The notes beneath the pieces were generated by a model. That model was not told the DNA's origin and did no database searches. It saw nothing but the letters and a program-made list of their open reading frames with translations. A stretch of 64,000 nucleotides of DNA from Antedon bifida (Eukaryota; Echinodermata; Crinoidea; Comatulida; Antedonidae). The stretch covers positions 19,429,161 to 19,493,160 of the forward strand of contig OY727093.1 in the NCBI GenBank assembly GCA_963402885.1, in the 5' to 3' direction. A program made the translations under genes and the position numbers. Shown here one piece after another: positions 1 through 12,400 of this stretch (positions are counted from its first letter, which is position 1; each line of letters starts with the position of its first letter).

Positions 1-111
1 GAATATGCTGCCCCTGTTTGGTCCGGTGAGCTTTCTCGATGTTTGCCTGAAAGGGTGCAGAAACGTATCTTGCCAAAAACTAAGATAACTACCCACAGCC
101 ACTTGGAGAAT
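1..111 (+). pseudogene. LINE reverse transcriptase fragment (C-terminal part)
   Basis: Frame 1 reads EYAAPVWSGELSRCLPERVQ and on to a stop at 109-111. The EYA-PVW...ERVQKR pattern is typical of the region just after the reverse transcriptase domain of jockey/CR1-type LINEs. The normal continuation (RALR-type residues) is lost, so this is a dead 3' fragment entering from outside the window. Which LINE clade is uncertain. Confidence 0.55.
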
Positions 112-327
112 TAAATTTAAAGACCTTTCCCCGACGCAGGAGAAACCTGTGCATAAGTTTTGTCAAAAAAAGTAAGCAAAAATTAATGTTTTAATCACTG
201 GCTACCAAAATCAACAAATGTTTCATCAATGCAACTTAGGAATAAAAGGAAATACGAAATCCCTGTCGCAAAAACTGAAAGATTTAAAAATAGTCCTGTC
301 CTCTACTTAATGAAATTATTAGAAACA
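112..327. other. Spacer without recognised feature
   Basis: AT-rich sequence between the LINE fragment and the foldback; it may be the 3' untranslated tail of that LINE. No coding signal seen. Confidence 0.4.
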
Positions 328-377
328 AGGCCAACAGCCATTAAGTCGCGTGCTACAATGCATAGTGATACCGGACC

Positions 378-415
<38 letters not shown>

Positions 416-575
416 ACCAACCGACCGACATAGTGAACTATAGAGTCGCGTCCACGCGACTAAAAAGTAGTAATTAAACAACTAAATATTGGAGTTCAAC
501 AATTGGAACCTATTTTTAGTCGCGTGGACGCGACTCTAAATAGTTCACTATGTCGGTCGGTTGGTTGGTCGGTCG

Positions 576-606
<31 letters not shown>

Positions 607-706
607 GGTCGGTCGGTCTGTCTGTCGGTCTGTCTGTCGGTCTGTCTGTCTGTCGGTCCGGTATCACTATGCATTGTAGCACGCGACTTAATGGCTGTTG
701 GCCTTG
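328..706. repeat. Foldback (inverted-repeat) element with GACA/GTCT core
   Basis: Left arm (about 328-470) reads AGGCCAACAGCCATTAAGTC, then GATACCGGACCGACAGACAG repeats, then GACATAGTGAACTATAGAGT and CGCGTCCACGCGACT. The right arm (about 518-706) is its reverse complement in the same order, with longer TCGG/TCTG runs. The 50-bp spacer is AT-rich. A related piece lies at 36548-36602. The open frames rich in TDRQ or CLSV are only microsatellite translations. No transposase is present, so it is a non-autonomous MITE or foldback. Confidence 0.85.
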
Positions 707-1059
707 TTTTATTGACATATATATATATATTTATATGCATTTTACCTTTTATATATTTTAATTATGTAATTTTTTATTCTCTTTTTTGTGTAAAGAATAC
801 GTCAATTCAGCACTTGTGCTGCCTTTCTATTTTTATATGTCATTGTTTTTTGTTAAATAAAGATACCGATATATATATAAATATGTACATTTTTAGGTCT
901 GTGTAAAATGAGTGACATAGGTGTGATGCTCAAGTGTTGATCTTATCATGTTGTGACCATTTAAAATCTCTGTTTAAATTTGTTTCACTCAAAATACTAG
1001 ATTGCCTATGCAAAACCGTTCTTTGCAACCGAAGTTGCTGTTTTTGTTTCCTTTCTTAT
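707..1059. other. AT-rich spacer, no gene seen
   Basis: Contains a short (TA)n run near 716-732 and 870-886. No coding or RNA signal recognised. Confidence 0.5.
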
Positions 1060-2480
1060 TGCAATGACATCATTATATTGTTTTCAGTGTGTTCCTATAC
1101 ACTCATGCAATTTATATAATCATAAGCTTTAATTTGATGCCACATATCAATATGTATGACTTTTAAGATTGTTTACTAACTTATTTAATACCTGAGTATA
1201 TATTGTTGTGGCTTAAATGATGTCATTACATTGTTCAAAAGTTGAGATAATATGTAAGAAAGAACACGGAAGTCATTCCACAGTCGAGATAATATATTGT
1301 ATAACTTCTCAATATAGTAGTGTAACTTCTCAATACAGTAGAATAATATAACACAATCGTATTATAACTACGCTGGCATCGTCTCAACTAGCCACACTAG
1401 CTAGTGAGATTTCTATTATACGTCGCATGACATTATATACAAATCAACGTTCAACAACGATTACGTAATCATTAGCTCAGTTACGCATACTGTGGTTTCA
1501 TTTTTCACAAAGTTATGTAATATATTTACATAATGGGTGTAGCTTAAGTAATGGCATCATTATATTGTTCAAATTATATTTATATAGTTCCGTCGTTTTG
1601 TACATGTCATAAGCTTTAATTTAATACCAAACATGCCATATTAATTTGATTTCTTAAATTTTCCCACGAAGTTATGTAATATATAATGGGTGTGGCTTTA
1701 ATGACGTCATTATATTGTGAAATTATATTTTTCTTATGGTAGTGGTATTGTACATGTCATAAGCTTTAATTTGATACCAAACTTGCCATATTTATTTATT
1801 TCTTTAATTTTTTCACGAAATTATGTAATATATAATGAGTGTGGCTTTGATGACGTCATTATATTGTGAAATTATATTTTTCTCATGTTAGTGGTATTGT
1901 ACATGTCATAAGATATGATTTGATACCAAACTTGACATATTTATTTATTTCTTTAATTTTTTCACGAAGTTATGTAATATATAATGAGTGTGGCTTTGAT
2001 GACGTCATTATATTGTGAAATTATATTTTTCTCATGTTAGTGGTATTGTACATGTCATAAGATATGATTTGATACCAAACTTGACATATTTATGTAAATT
2101 ATATTTTTAAAATATTTGTACATAGCTACATACTACAAAATACGTAATTTATAATGGGTGTGGCTTTGATGACGTCATTATATTGTGAAATTATATTTTT
2201 CTTATGTTAGTTTTATTGTACATGTACATGTCATAAGCTATAATTTGATACCAAACTTACATATTTATGTAATTTATATTTTTTAAATATTTTTACATAG
2301 CTACATAATTTATTAAAAATGGGCGTGGTCAAAAGGACATCATTAATTTCTTCGAATTTTTGGGCACCCCTTTTAGAATGGTTAGTTAGGTTCTAGAGAA
2401 GGTTTCTGCCAAGTTTGGTGCTTTTGTCACAAAGTGCACAATATGGCCAAAAATAGGCCCTAAGCGACCTGACTATAAGC
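1060..2480. repeat. Degenerate tandem array, 150-170 bp unit, TGACGTCAT-bearing
   Basis: The block GTGTGGCTTTGATGACGTCA followed by TTATATTGTGAAATTATATT and later TTGTACATGTCATAAG and TTTGATACCAAACTTG recurs, with the GACGTCAT core near 1703, 1853, 2001 and 2171. More diverged units lie near 1065, 1217 and 1546. The last part (about 2320-2480) ends in a different sequence (AAGTTTGGTGCTTTTGTCAC, CACAATATGGCC), which looks like the end of a dispersed element containing the array. Confidence 0.8.
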
Positions 2481-4394
2481 CCCATTTATACAACATAATA
2501 TCCCATAAAAAAATATATATATCATCAACAATAACATACATCATCACAAAATTAAAAGTGAAAATTTAAACAATTGCTTATCCGTACGGTAATAGAACTT
2601 GTAAATTGTCTTTAATAAATTGATAAAATAATGTTTTGTTTCCTCCAAGATTTAAATTATTTTAGATGACGGAGAAGGTGGGAAGTTTATACAAAACGTG
2701 ACGTCATATGTGGAAATGTAAAAATCAACAATAAAGCAAAATAGATTAAAAAGCAACCTGAATTAATGTCCTACATAGTATAGTAATACATTGGATATGA
2801 AAGGATTGATTACAGTAAATTTCAATTCAAATTTAAAAATATGATGAACTAATAAACATATAACATAATAAACATTTACAAGCTTTGTTTTCAATTAAAT
2901 ATTGGTTTCTAATATTTCATCAAAAATTATAAATTTAGCGGTACAAGTTAATCACAACTCTTTATAACTTATTTTCCAATCTGTTATAACATCGCGGCCG
3001 ATTTACATTTTCGTATTCGGCGAAGTCATTAAACATGTTCATTATATAATAACATTCATGATGTAGACAATTCCCTCCTCTCGGTTGATTGAAGCAATTG
3101 AGGAGGATCACTATATAAAGGCAAGCAACATATTATTATTACCAAAAGAAAGTGGATTTCTCCGTGTCAAAAGCGAAAGAAAATTAGATTTAGTCAGGCA
3201 GCATTTGTATTTTAGGCCTACTTTGTGCAACTTTGCCAAGTTTGATTTTTCACTTTCATGTGGTCAATGACATCATAAGAAACAAATTTCAACTTTTAGA
3301 TGCATTTGTACCGAATTTTTGTCTTAATAGAACATTTTCTTCTAAAATGACTAGAAAATATATATATATTTCTGACACATATAACATAACATGTATATTT
3401 GCATTGTGGTTATTTGGCGTTTAAAGATTTTATTTTGTTACTTGAACAAATTTGAATATAATCCAAATTGTTAAATATTTTAAATACTCAATCTATATTT
3501 GGTTTGATTGTTTATATTAAAGATTTATATGACAAATACACTATAAAAAAAGTATGGTTGAGAATGTCTCAACGTTTTAGTTGTTATGCTACAACCATCT
3601 CCTGTTATTCGGCTATTATAATGGTAATCTTTTTTAAATAAGGTAATTAGGTGATTTAATTGACCACTTCTAGCGCCGATCTTGAGCTGGAGGAATCGAA
3701 TCAGAGACAAAGGCTATACTAAAGACCACTAAAATCTGGATTTCAAAAGTTGTCGTTAATTGGATGGAGACCTGTATAACCTAAATATTAAACAATTGAA
3801 TGTAAAACTAAAGAAAGTAATAAAATAATAAAGAAAATAATAAATAGGCCTAAACTTTTTTTTCTTACTCCTATTATTTGCTTATTTTCGAGCTTTAATA
3901 ACTTTAATAAGTTACATTTACATTAGGCCTATGTAATTAAAATATTTTTTCCACTTTGATGAAAAGTTTGATGAAAAACTGTACTTAATGAAAAGAAAGC
4001 TCATTGTCTGTCAGACAACAAGTTTTTGGTTAAACTTAATTGCTTATTTTGTCTTTTTATAAGTGAAATAATTATTTTAAATAAAACTACAAAATGGCCT
4101 ATTCAAAGTTTGAGTTAATTCATCTTAATAAATTTGAACCTCAACATCGTCTGGTTCTGGAGTCATGTCCTCATCCATTTTCACTTTTCACATACAGTGT
4201 TTACAAAAAAAAGAAATAATATAAAGTAAATTGTTCAGAGACACATTTACTAGGACAAATAGAATATGCATTTTATTTCTTTGTTTGTTTTTTCTTCTAA
4301 GCATAATAAATTTTAGCGAACCCGGTTAGATCAAGACACAACTTTGCGCTGATTACTAGCTGCATTATGGGAGTATGTTTCCAAACGTGTTTGA
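2481..4394. other. Intergenic, no gene recognised
   Basis: AT-rich with only short chance open frames (about 60 codons). One isolated TGACGTCA at about 2700. No exon-like stretch with splice signals and protein similarity was seen on either strand. Confidence 0.5.
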
Positions 4395-4615
4395 TCAGGA
4401 AAAAATGACTATAATAATGTTGAGCGCTTAGAGTTTTCACAACATTAGGCGCTATATGACGACGTCATGATTACTCCATGCTCTTACTAATCATGACGTC
4501 ATTCGATTGGGCGTGTAAATACTTTTAATTTTATTTGTTTTATGTAATAGAAATGCATATTATATTTATCTAGTTAACGTCGATCGTTATTGTCCTGGTG
4601 CCGATATTGATTTGT
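4395..4615. mobile_element. Short MITE-like repeat, copy 1 of 3
   Basis: Shares AATGCATATTATATTTATCT and ACGTCGATCGTTAT plus two TGACGTCAT words with copies at 6195-6275 (fragment) and 13195-13420 (opposite orientation, inside the MULE). No coding capacity. Ends not exactly resolved. Confidence 0.55.
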
Positions 4616-5464
4616 TGTCAAAATTCTGTATTAGGCAAAATAGACAAATATACCTTATGAACAATTTAAGATTAATTTTTTAATATTGTTCAGAATCCCA
4701 CTTTAAGTAATTCTTATAATTAATTTTAAACTAACATGCTGAACTGAAGTCAATGTTGCTGGAACAATTTGCCAAGTAACATTAACAATTTAACTGTACA
4801 TGCGCTATAAGTGATAATGTTAATATTAAATTTTCATTACTATATAGGAAGTTAAAAAACATGTAGGCCTATACCAACCATAAAAAATGGATTCCATAGA
4901 TATACGTTTAATTGATAAGTATAATAAAAAGAATAGATGCCCAGGGTTGTGGAGTAAACTATAGTAAAGTCATGGTAAGACGGCTGAGATTTTTGCAAAG
5001 TTAGAGAAAATCTGTAGAGGACGGGGACTTTGGAAAGTCTCATCGCCATTTCGTCACATAACAGTCAATACTAATCGTGTGTAGTTGGCAAAGATCTGAT
5101 ACTACTAATAGAAAATGTGGAAAACGTTAATTAACCAAAATAAGTAGACCTATAATAGGAAATTTCTAACGAGGTATGAAGAACATAAAATTCAACAGAT
5201 GGTTATTTAATGAGAAACTGATAATATACTCTCGCCTATTATTGGCCTTACCACTTTGTCATTGCAATTGTTAAACACAATTTATGACGTCATCTTAAAT
5301 GAGTATTTAATTGTGTTCTTTTCAATAAAATTTCCTGTTTTTTATATTCAATTCAAGCATAAACTTATTTATTGTTTTTACCTATATTTTTCACATACAG
5401 GTCCTACAATGAAAGAAAAGATTTGTTTTGGAATAAATGTCTTAACTTCACATGTTTCCATGCG
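4616..5464. other. Intergenic, no gene recognised
   Basis: AT-rich; short open frames at 4852-5049 and 5256-5471 have no recognisable protein features. Confidence 0.45.
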
Positions 5465-5930
5465 GTTCTAGGACACCTACCCCCTAGTCAGTTACCCCCC
5501 GGATGTTTACCACCCGGACAACTACCCCCTTAGGACAACTACCCGCCGGACAACTACTCCCCGGACAACTACCCCCTTAGGACAACTACCCCCTTAGGAT
5601 AAAAACCCCCCGGACAACTACCCCCCGGACAACTACCCCCTTAGGACAACTACCCCCTTAGGATAACTACCCCCCGGTCAACTACCTATTATACACTGTT
5701 GCAGAGTCAGGTTGTTCCTAGGGGGTAGTTGATCGGGGGGTAGTTGTCCAGGGGGTAGTTGTCCTAAGGGGGTTGTTGTCCTAAGGGGGTAGTTGTCCGG
5801 GGGGTATTTGTCCGGGGGGTAGTTGTCCTAAACGGGTAGTTGTCCTAAGGGGGTAGTTGTCCAGGTGGTGGTTGTCCGGGGGGTAGTTTTCCGGGGGGTA
5901 AATGTCCAGGGGGTGAATATCCGGATACGT
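5465..5930. repeat. Foldback of GGACAACTACCCCC minisatellite units
   Basis: About 5471-5690 is a run of 13-20 bp units of the form TTAGGACAACTACCCCC or CCGGACAACTACCCC; about 5708-5925 is the same unit reverse-complemented (GGGGGTAGTTGTCCTAAGG). A short unique spacer (ATTATACACTGTTGCAGAGT) separates the arms. It can fold into a hairpin of roughly 200 bp. It is very G/C-strand biased against an AT-rich background. A lone related word occurs at 49511 (CCTAGGACACCTACCC). Confidence 0.85.
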
Positions 5931-6870
5931 TCCATGCAAATGATAGGGTGAATTTAATCTGGCTGCGTCTGTGGATGGTGTAATATATTCATATTGGCAA
6001 TGTAACGACTGGATTGGAGACTAATAAAGGAGTTCTAGAACATTAGAACATGGTCTAATTTCTTAGTGAAATACTTAGTGTTAGAATATATTCCCTGAGC
6101 ACAATATATAACAGATGGTATAGGTGAAAATTACTAAGACAACCTATTTTTTTCCTAAAGTAAATTATAACAGTTTTCTATTACTATAGGATAATCATTT
6201 ATTTATTTGTTTTATGTAATAAAAATGCCTATATTTATCTAGTTACCGTCGATCGTTATTGTCCTGTTACCGATAAACTACATGTTTAAGAACAAAAATG
6301 ACATCATGCATTGTGTCTCGGCATGACATTGTCAGTTATTATACCTTAGAAACGGTTAGTATTGAATAAAAACTCAAACCAATACTCCTCAAAAGCCATG
6401 TTTTTAATCTGTAAAAATACTAAGCAACACTTCCAAATAAATTAAACACCAATGTACAATATTTCAAATTTATTGGGTTAAAATGGAATCTTTCATCGTA
6501 ACGTGGTGTAAAGTTATTTTATTTATAATAGGCCTACAGTATATATAAAATAATAATAATATAACGAACAAAATAACACATAGTTCAATTATCTCTATGT
6601 TGGAAAGGGAATGCAATTTAAACTTCTTTAAAAAAAACTATTCTCACAATTTCTTCACATTCTCTCAAACAACGACGACGCTCCTTAAAAACAAATATTC
6701 ATCTTTTTTCTAACAAATGTTTATTTTCTTTCTACAACTGCTTATTTCTTTATAGCATAGGCCTACTTTTACTTTTTTGTCAAGAATATTTTTACTTACA
6801 AATATGTTCACTTTCTGTAGCATGAGTTTACACTCTTTCTAGAGAACCTATTATTTTCTTGCTAATTGAT
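5931..6870. other. Intergenic, with a MITE fragment and degenerate lead-in to the minisatellite
   Basis: 6195-6275 repeats the TATTTATCTAGTTACCGTCG / ATCGTTATTGTCCTG segment of the 4395-4615 element. From about 6700 the sequence shows loose relatives of the 27-bp unit that follows (TTCACTTTCTGTAGCATGAG at about 6806), as expected for the decayed edge of an array. No gene. Confidence 0.6.
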
Positions 6871-8498
6871 CACTTTCTTATTACTGTAGCATGTATTCAC
6901 TTTCTTATTACTGTAGCGTGTATTCACTTTCTTATTACTGTAGCATGTATTCACTTTCTTATTACTGTAGCATGTATTCACTTTCTTATTACTGTAGCAT
7001 GTATTCACTTTCTTATTACTGTAGCATGTATTCACTTTCTTATTACTGTAGCGTGTATTCACTTTCTTATTACTGTAGCATGTATTCACTTTCTTATTAC
7101 TGTAGCATGTATTCACTTTCTTATTACTATAGCATGTATTCACTTTCTTATTACTGTAGCATGTATTCACTTTCTTATTACTGTAGCATGTATTCACTTT
7201 CTTATTACTGTAGCATGTATTCACTTTCTTATTACTGTAGCATGTATTCACTTTCTTATTACTGTAGCATGTATTCACTTTCTTATTACTGTAGCATGTA
7301 TTCACTTTCTCATTACTGTAGCATGTATTCACTTTCTTATTCCTGTAGCATGTATTCACTTTCTTATTACTGTAGCATGTATTCACTTTCTTATTACTGT
7401 AGCATGTATTCACTTTCTTATTACTGTAGCATGTATTCACTTTCTTATTACTGTAGCATGTATTCACTTTCTTATTACTGTAGCATGTATTCACTTTCTT
7501 ATTACTGTAGCATGTATTCACTTTCTTATTACTGTAGCATGTATTCACTTTCTTATTACTGTAGCATGTATTCACTTTCTTATTACTATAGCATGTATTC
7601 ACTTTCTTATTACTGTAGCATGTATTCACTTTCTTATTACTGTAGCATGTATTCACTTTCTTATTACTGTAGCATGTATTCACTTTCTTATTACTGTAGC
7701 ATGTATTCACTTTCTTATTACTGTAGCATGTATTCACTTTCTTATTCCTGTAGCATGTATTCACTTTCTTATTCCTGTAGCATGTATTCACTTTCTTATT
7801 ACTGTAGCATGTATTCACTTTCTTATTACTGTAGCATGTATTCACTTTCTTATTACTGTAGCATGTATTCACTTTCTTATTACTGTAGCATGTATTCACT
7901 TTCTTATTACTGTAGCATGTATTCACTTTCCTATTACTGTAGCATGTATTCACTTTCTTATTACTGTAGCATGTATTCACTTTCTTATTACTGTAGCATG
8001 TATTCACTTTCTTATTACTGTAGCATGTATTCACTTTCTTATTACTGTAGCATGTATTCACTTTCTTATTACTGTAGCATGTATTCACTTTCTTATTACT
8101 GTAGCATGTATTCACTTTCTTATTACTGTAGCATGTATTCACTTTCTTAATACTGTAGCATGTATTCACTTTCTTATTACTGTAGCATGTATTCACTTTC
8201 TTATTACTGTAGCATGTATTCACTTTCTTATTACTGTAGCATGTATTCACTTTCTTATTACTGTAGCATGTATTCACTTTCTTATTACTGTAGCATGTAT
8301 TCACTTTCTTATTACTGTAGCATGTATTCACTTTCTTATTACTGTAGCATGTATTCACTTTCTTAATACTGTAGCATGTATTCACTTTCTTATTACTGTA
8401 GCATGTATTCACTTTCTTATTACTGTAGCATGTATTCACTTTCTTATTACTGTAGCATGTATTCACTTTCTTAATACTGTAGCATGTATTCACTTTCA
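6871..8498. repeat. 27-bp minisatellite, 60 full units
   Basis: Unit CACTTTCTTATTACTGTAGC + ATGTATT repeats head to tail; 6871-8490 is 1620 bp, exactly 60 x 27, followed by a partial unit. Units are nearly identical; variants include GTAGCG (units 2 and 7), ACTATAG (units 10 and 27), TTCCTG (units 18, 33, 34) and TTAATACTG (near 8148, 8364, 8472). Because 27 is a multiple of 3 and the unit lacks stops in several frames, it gives long artificial open frames (HFLITVACI, MYSLSYYCS and, antisense, KVNTCYSNK). Confidence 0.97.
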
Positions 8499-9092
8499 TG
8501 TTTCCTTTCTTTCTAGAATCCTTTCATATCATTGTAGTAATCTTTCATTTCTCAATATTAATATATCTTATTATTTTTTAATCTATACTTTAAAAAAATT
8601 GTCATCCAATGAGTATAAAATATTGCATGCATATAGTTTTGATTTATGTAAAATGTAGTGCAAAGTTCACAATTAGTTCTAGCCTCTATTAAAGGCCAAA
8701 TAAATACAAGTAAGCTAAGAAAGTAAAGTAAACTCTATAGCCATAAATATTAACAATCTTAAAATACTTTAAAATAACAATAAAAACAACAGGTGAGATT
8801 CTAATTGGCAAATTTTGTTAGCAAGTACTGTAATATACAGGAAACATGTAATGATGTATGGCTATATTTTTTTGTACTCCGCAAACTAAACAATAAATAT
8901 CAATGCAACATACAGTGATATCCACTCTTACACATTGTAATAATGAATGCACTGAATAATAATACAATACACTAAACAATGAATGGACATAGTAGTGCTA
9001 TATAAAAGTTGCTGGAATAAAACGTCCACAAAAACATAACTAACATATTTGTTTATATTTACTTATATTTACATTTGTAACTATAAAATGTA
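8499..9092. other. Spacer between minisatellite and PLD 3' end
   Basis: AT-rich; the first 100 bp still show decayed relatives of the 27-bp unit. No gene recognised. Confidence 0.5.
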
Positions 9093-9098
9093 TTTATT
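9093..9098 (-). promoter_or_regulatory. Candidate polyadenylation signal of PLD
   Basis: TTTATT on the plus strand gives AATAAA on the minus strand, about 107 nt after the PLD stop codon. Position and sequence fit, but in AT-rich DNA such a hexamer is common, so this is a candidate only. Confidence 0.45.
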
Positions 9099-9204
9099 TC
9101 AGATTAATATTAAATATTGCTTGAAATATTCATTTTTAAAGCTGTATATTATACAATAGTTACAATTGCATACTATGTAAAAGATGAGCACATCTGTCTG
9201 TAAG

Positions 9205-9432
9205 TTACGTCCATAACTTAGTTGGTGCTATACCTTCTTGTGTAGTTATTGTTGGGTTAAGATTTGAGTTGCAAAGAAATTGGAGTGGTGTCAGCACTAG
9301 GAAACCACACACTTTGTTAAGTAACCGCCTTGCTTCTTCAATATTTGTTACACTCAATCCTGCACCCTCTTGTTTATAAGCTTTAAGGTCTTCAAATGTG
9401 TGACATGAGTCATTGGGTAAGCAACGAAACAC
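9205..9432 (-). CDS. PLD: PLD coding exon 22 (C-terminus)
   Basis: Residues 1016-1090: [20 protein letters not shown], later [11 protein letters not shown] and a final KLWT. The buried C-terminal WT is needed for activity in mammalian PLDs. Acceptor TTTTAG|GTGTTT; the leading GTG is Val inside the protein, not a start. Stop TAA at 9205-9207. Confidence 0.97.
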   Translation of the reverse strand: MFRCLPNDSCHTFEDLKAYKQEGAGLSVTNIEEARRLLNKVCGFLVLTPLQFLCNSNLNPTITTQEGIAPTKLWT

Positions 9433-12400
9433 CTAAAATAATAATGACATTAAATCAATTTGCTTTACTGTTTTAATAAATTTGAAACAATGTTTTTAAC
9501 AAAAAAATGACAATGTAACTTTAATAGAATTGTTAAGATAATGATTGAATATCCTTTTCTAAAGTTGCCTGTCGATTGCTGAGGTGAAATACATCAGCCA
9601 ATTTGGCGAAGTGAATCAAATCACGAAAATAATAGGTAGAAATAGTTTTCAAAATCGGAAAAATCATTCCAACAAGTGATTTAAAATATTGATAATAATA
9701 TTAATTTCAAGAATCAGAATAATAATTTAATGACACAAACCAATATACTATAGGAAAAGAGCATTTAAATATATCTATGATAGTTATGAATCCCAGCAAA
9801 GTAGTCATTAACAAACAGACAATTCAGACACAAGCATAAAAATGTATAAATAAGTCAAAATGGATATATATTAATGTTTTATCCTAATAGAAAACTGCAG
9901 TAAACTTTAAACTAAATTATTTCCTTTTCCTGAAATAAATTAAGTTGTCTAGTGTAGTTGAAAAAGATAAAGCAATTAAATGTCTATTGGATCTAAATTA
10001 TTTACTTAAGGGCAAAAGCCAGGAATTATTAACTAAATAATATATCAATCACTCATTCAGCCATTTATTGTATCAATCTCTTTTGCTGCTTTATTCTTTA
10101 GTAGATTCTGACTATTATTTTCAATATTAAACACAGGAAGTAAAATGGAGAAGCTTTTTTCTTTGGACCCTGCATAATTAAACCAAACTAGTATGGCTTT
10201 AGGACTAACCAATTATAAAAATATACACATTAAAAGCAAAAGAATATACACATACATATCTAAAGTAAGTTTTCATAAGGTTTAGCTTACTGAAAAAGTA
10301 ACAAAAACATTTCATTTTTGAATGATGCATAGTCATTTCCCTTCACCTGGATTAGGCTTATTCCTTTCAGCATGAGAATGCACATTTTATGCCGTATACA
10401 CACAATTTAAATGATTTACATTAACATCATATCATCCTATTACTTCCCTTTTTAAATCAAATTCTTTGCTCATAAACGGAAATGAATTATACTCCACACA
10501 TTTTTTGTAAGATATGCAAAATCCATCAATTATTTTTAATATCGAATGGCTGTTGGGATGAGTGGATACCCACATTTATATTGCATGTTCTTAAAGCACT
10601 TGAAAATATGAATCGTAATTTCGAATCCTTGTTATTGGTAGATGTGGATGGAGTTGATGTTGTGTTTGATGATGATGTTTGAAATACTGTAAGCAAAACT
10701 TTATCAAACCTGTTGGTAGATCTGTGTATTACTAGCTGCTATGTTCATCCATACACCTTTGTAGAAATGGTCTGATACTGGGTCATTAACCCCGACATCT
10801 GATTGCTCTAGGAGGACTCCAAGATGTTCTCTACAAATAAAATATTGTTAGAAAAAATGTATTTTATTTTCTAATTCCTTCAGTTATTGTCTAATAACAT
10901 TAAATCAAACTTACATAAAATCTAGACTAAAAATTGACACTAAATTACTTTTTTACTTACTTAAATATTCGCTGTCGAAGCCCAAACGCAAACTTGCCAG
11001 CTTGATATTCAGCGCCATTCATAACACTAGGTACATTTTCAGTGTCCTCAATGATAATAGCTAGTTCACTATCTCGATTACCAAGCATGCTACGATCATT
11101 GATGTTAGCAGATCCCATTATCACAACTTTATCATCTACTATCATTAACTTGGAATGAATGTACACAAGTTCTGTCACCAAAGTACCATTTAAATTGCCA
11201 TGGTTACGCAAACCATAGAAGCTGATGTAATTAGTGGGGTTGATAACTATGTAAAAAAATTGACAGAAATAATCATCTGACAAAAGTCAACAGTATTTAA
11301 AAAGTTATTTGTCTTTTTGTAATGTATAACCTTTTGTTGAGATAACTCAACAAAAGGGAAAGAAATTTAACAATAACCGGGTTTGTACAGCTAATTTTAG
11401 AATAACTATTGGTTATTACAAACATTTTTACTTACTTCCCTCTTTCTTAAGTCTTTCTAATAGTGAGCCTTCTCCTTTGCAAATAGATTTGTACTCCCAG
11501 TGCAAAATGGCATGTATTGAACGTCCCTCATCCTCCCCTACTTCACCTTGGAATGCTGGTAATAAAGGAAGTACTACATAAACACGGAATGTTGCTTTCT
11601 CTCTTAAAAATAAAAAACAATCAATTATTTTGAATTATTAGGAGCCAGTTCATAATGCTGTTTATAACAATCCATAATGTTGAATTGAATAAACTTGCTA
11701 AGCTCTATTCATATACCCTTTAATCTCAAACTGTTTAATATTATATATATAATAAAATATATATGTTTGATTATTGATTGATTATGTCATAACTTAATAT
11801 CAGTTAGAATATAAATATCTCCTTATGTTCACTTTACAAGATTATAGATAAACGTACATTTAGTTTCTACTATATATTGTAATTCAATCAGCATTCTAGA
11901 ATAATATTTATTGAATTAAATATTATTTGACTACTATTATGTAGTTTCTTGCCAAACTGTGGATCAAATACTAAAAATACGGGTCCTACTAAACACCACC
12001 AGATACCACCAGATACCACCAGATACCTACTAGAGCAATAAATCCTACCACCAGAGAGCAGCCACCTGTTTGGAATTGATTATTAAGGGTATATTGCAAA
12101 TTTCAAAGCTTAATTCTTTCAGAAACTGATAAAATTGAAGTTTAAAGTTGAATTTCTCGCCGTCGTATTCCAGAACCGAATGCGTTTGATAAACATTATA
12201 GCAACGAAACAAACGCATTCATCCGTGTCTCTTGTGTATTGTATTCAACGGTCAACTATGAGGCGCTACCGATGAATTTATTTGGTCAATTAAAATCAGA
12301 AATTTGTTTCTGTACACTATAACATTTATTAAAAATAAATAAAACTTAATGCCAACTACCTTTTGCCAGTGATGGTAATCGTATGTTAAAATAGAGTAAA

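Noticed and set aside
229-906. Frames rich in TDRQ or CLSV
   Set aside because: Microsatellite core of the 328-706 foldback read in several frames.
6871-8498. Possible CRISPR-like array
   Set aside because: Units are contiguous with no unique spacers, and the DNA is eukaryotic.
6859-8658. 599-, 545- and 419-codon open frames on both strands
   Set aside because: They are translations of the 27-bp minisatellite in different frames; no non-repeat domain, no splice or start context.
9205-9432. GTG-started 75-residue protein
   Set aside because: It is the last PLD exon; the GTG is an internal Val codon following a splice acceptor.
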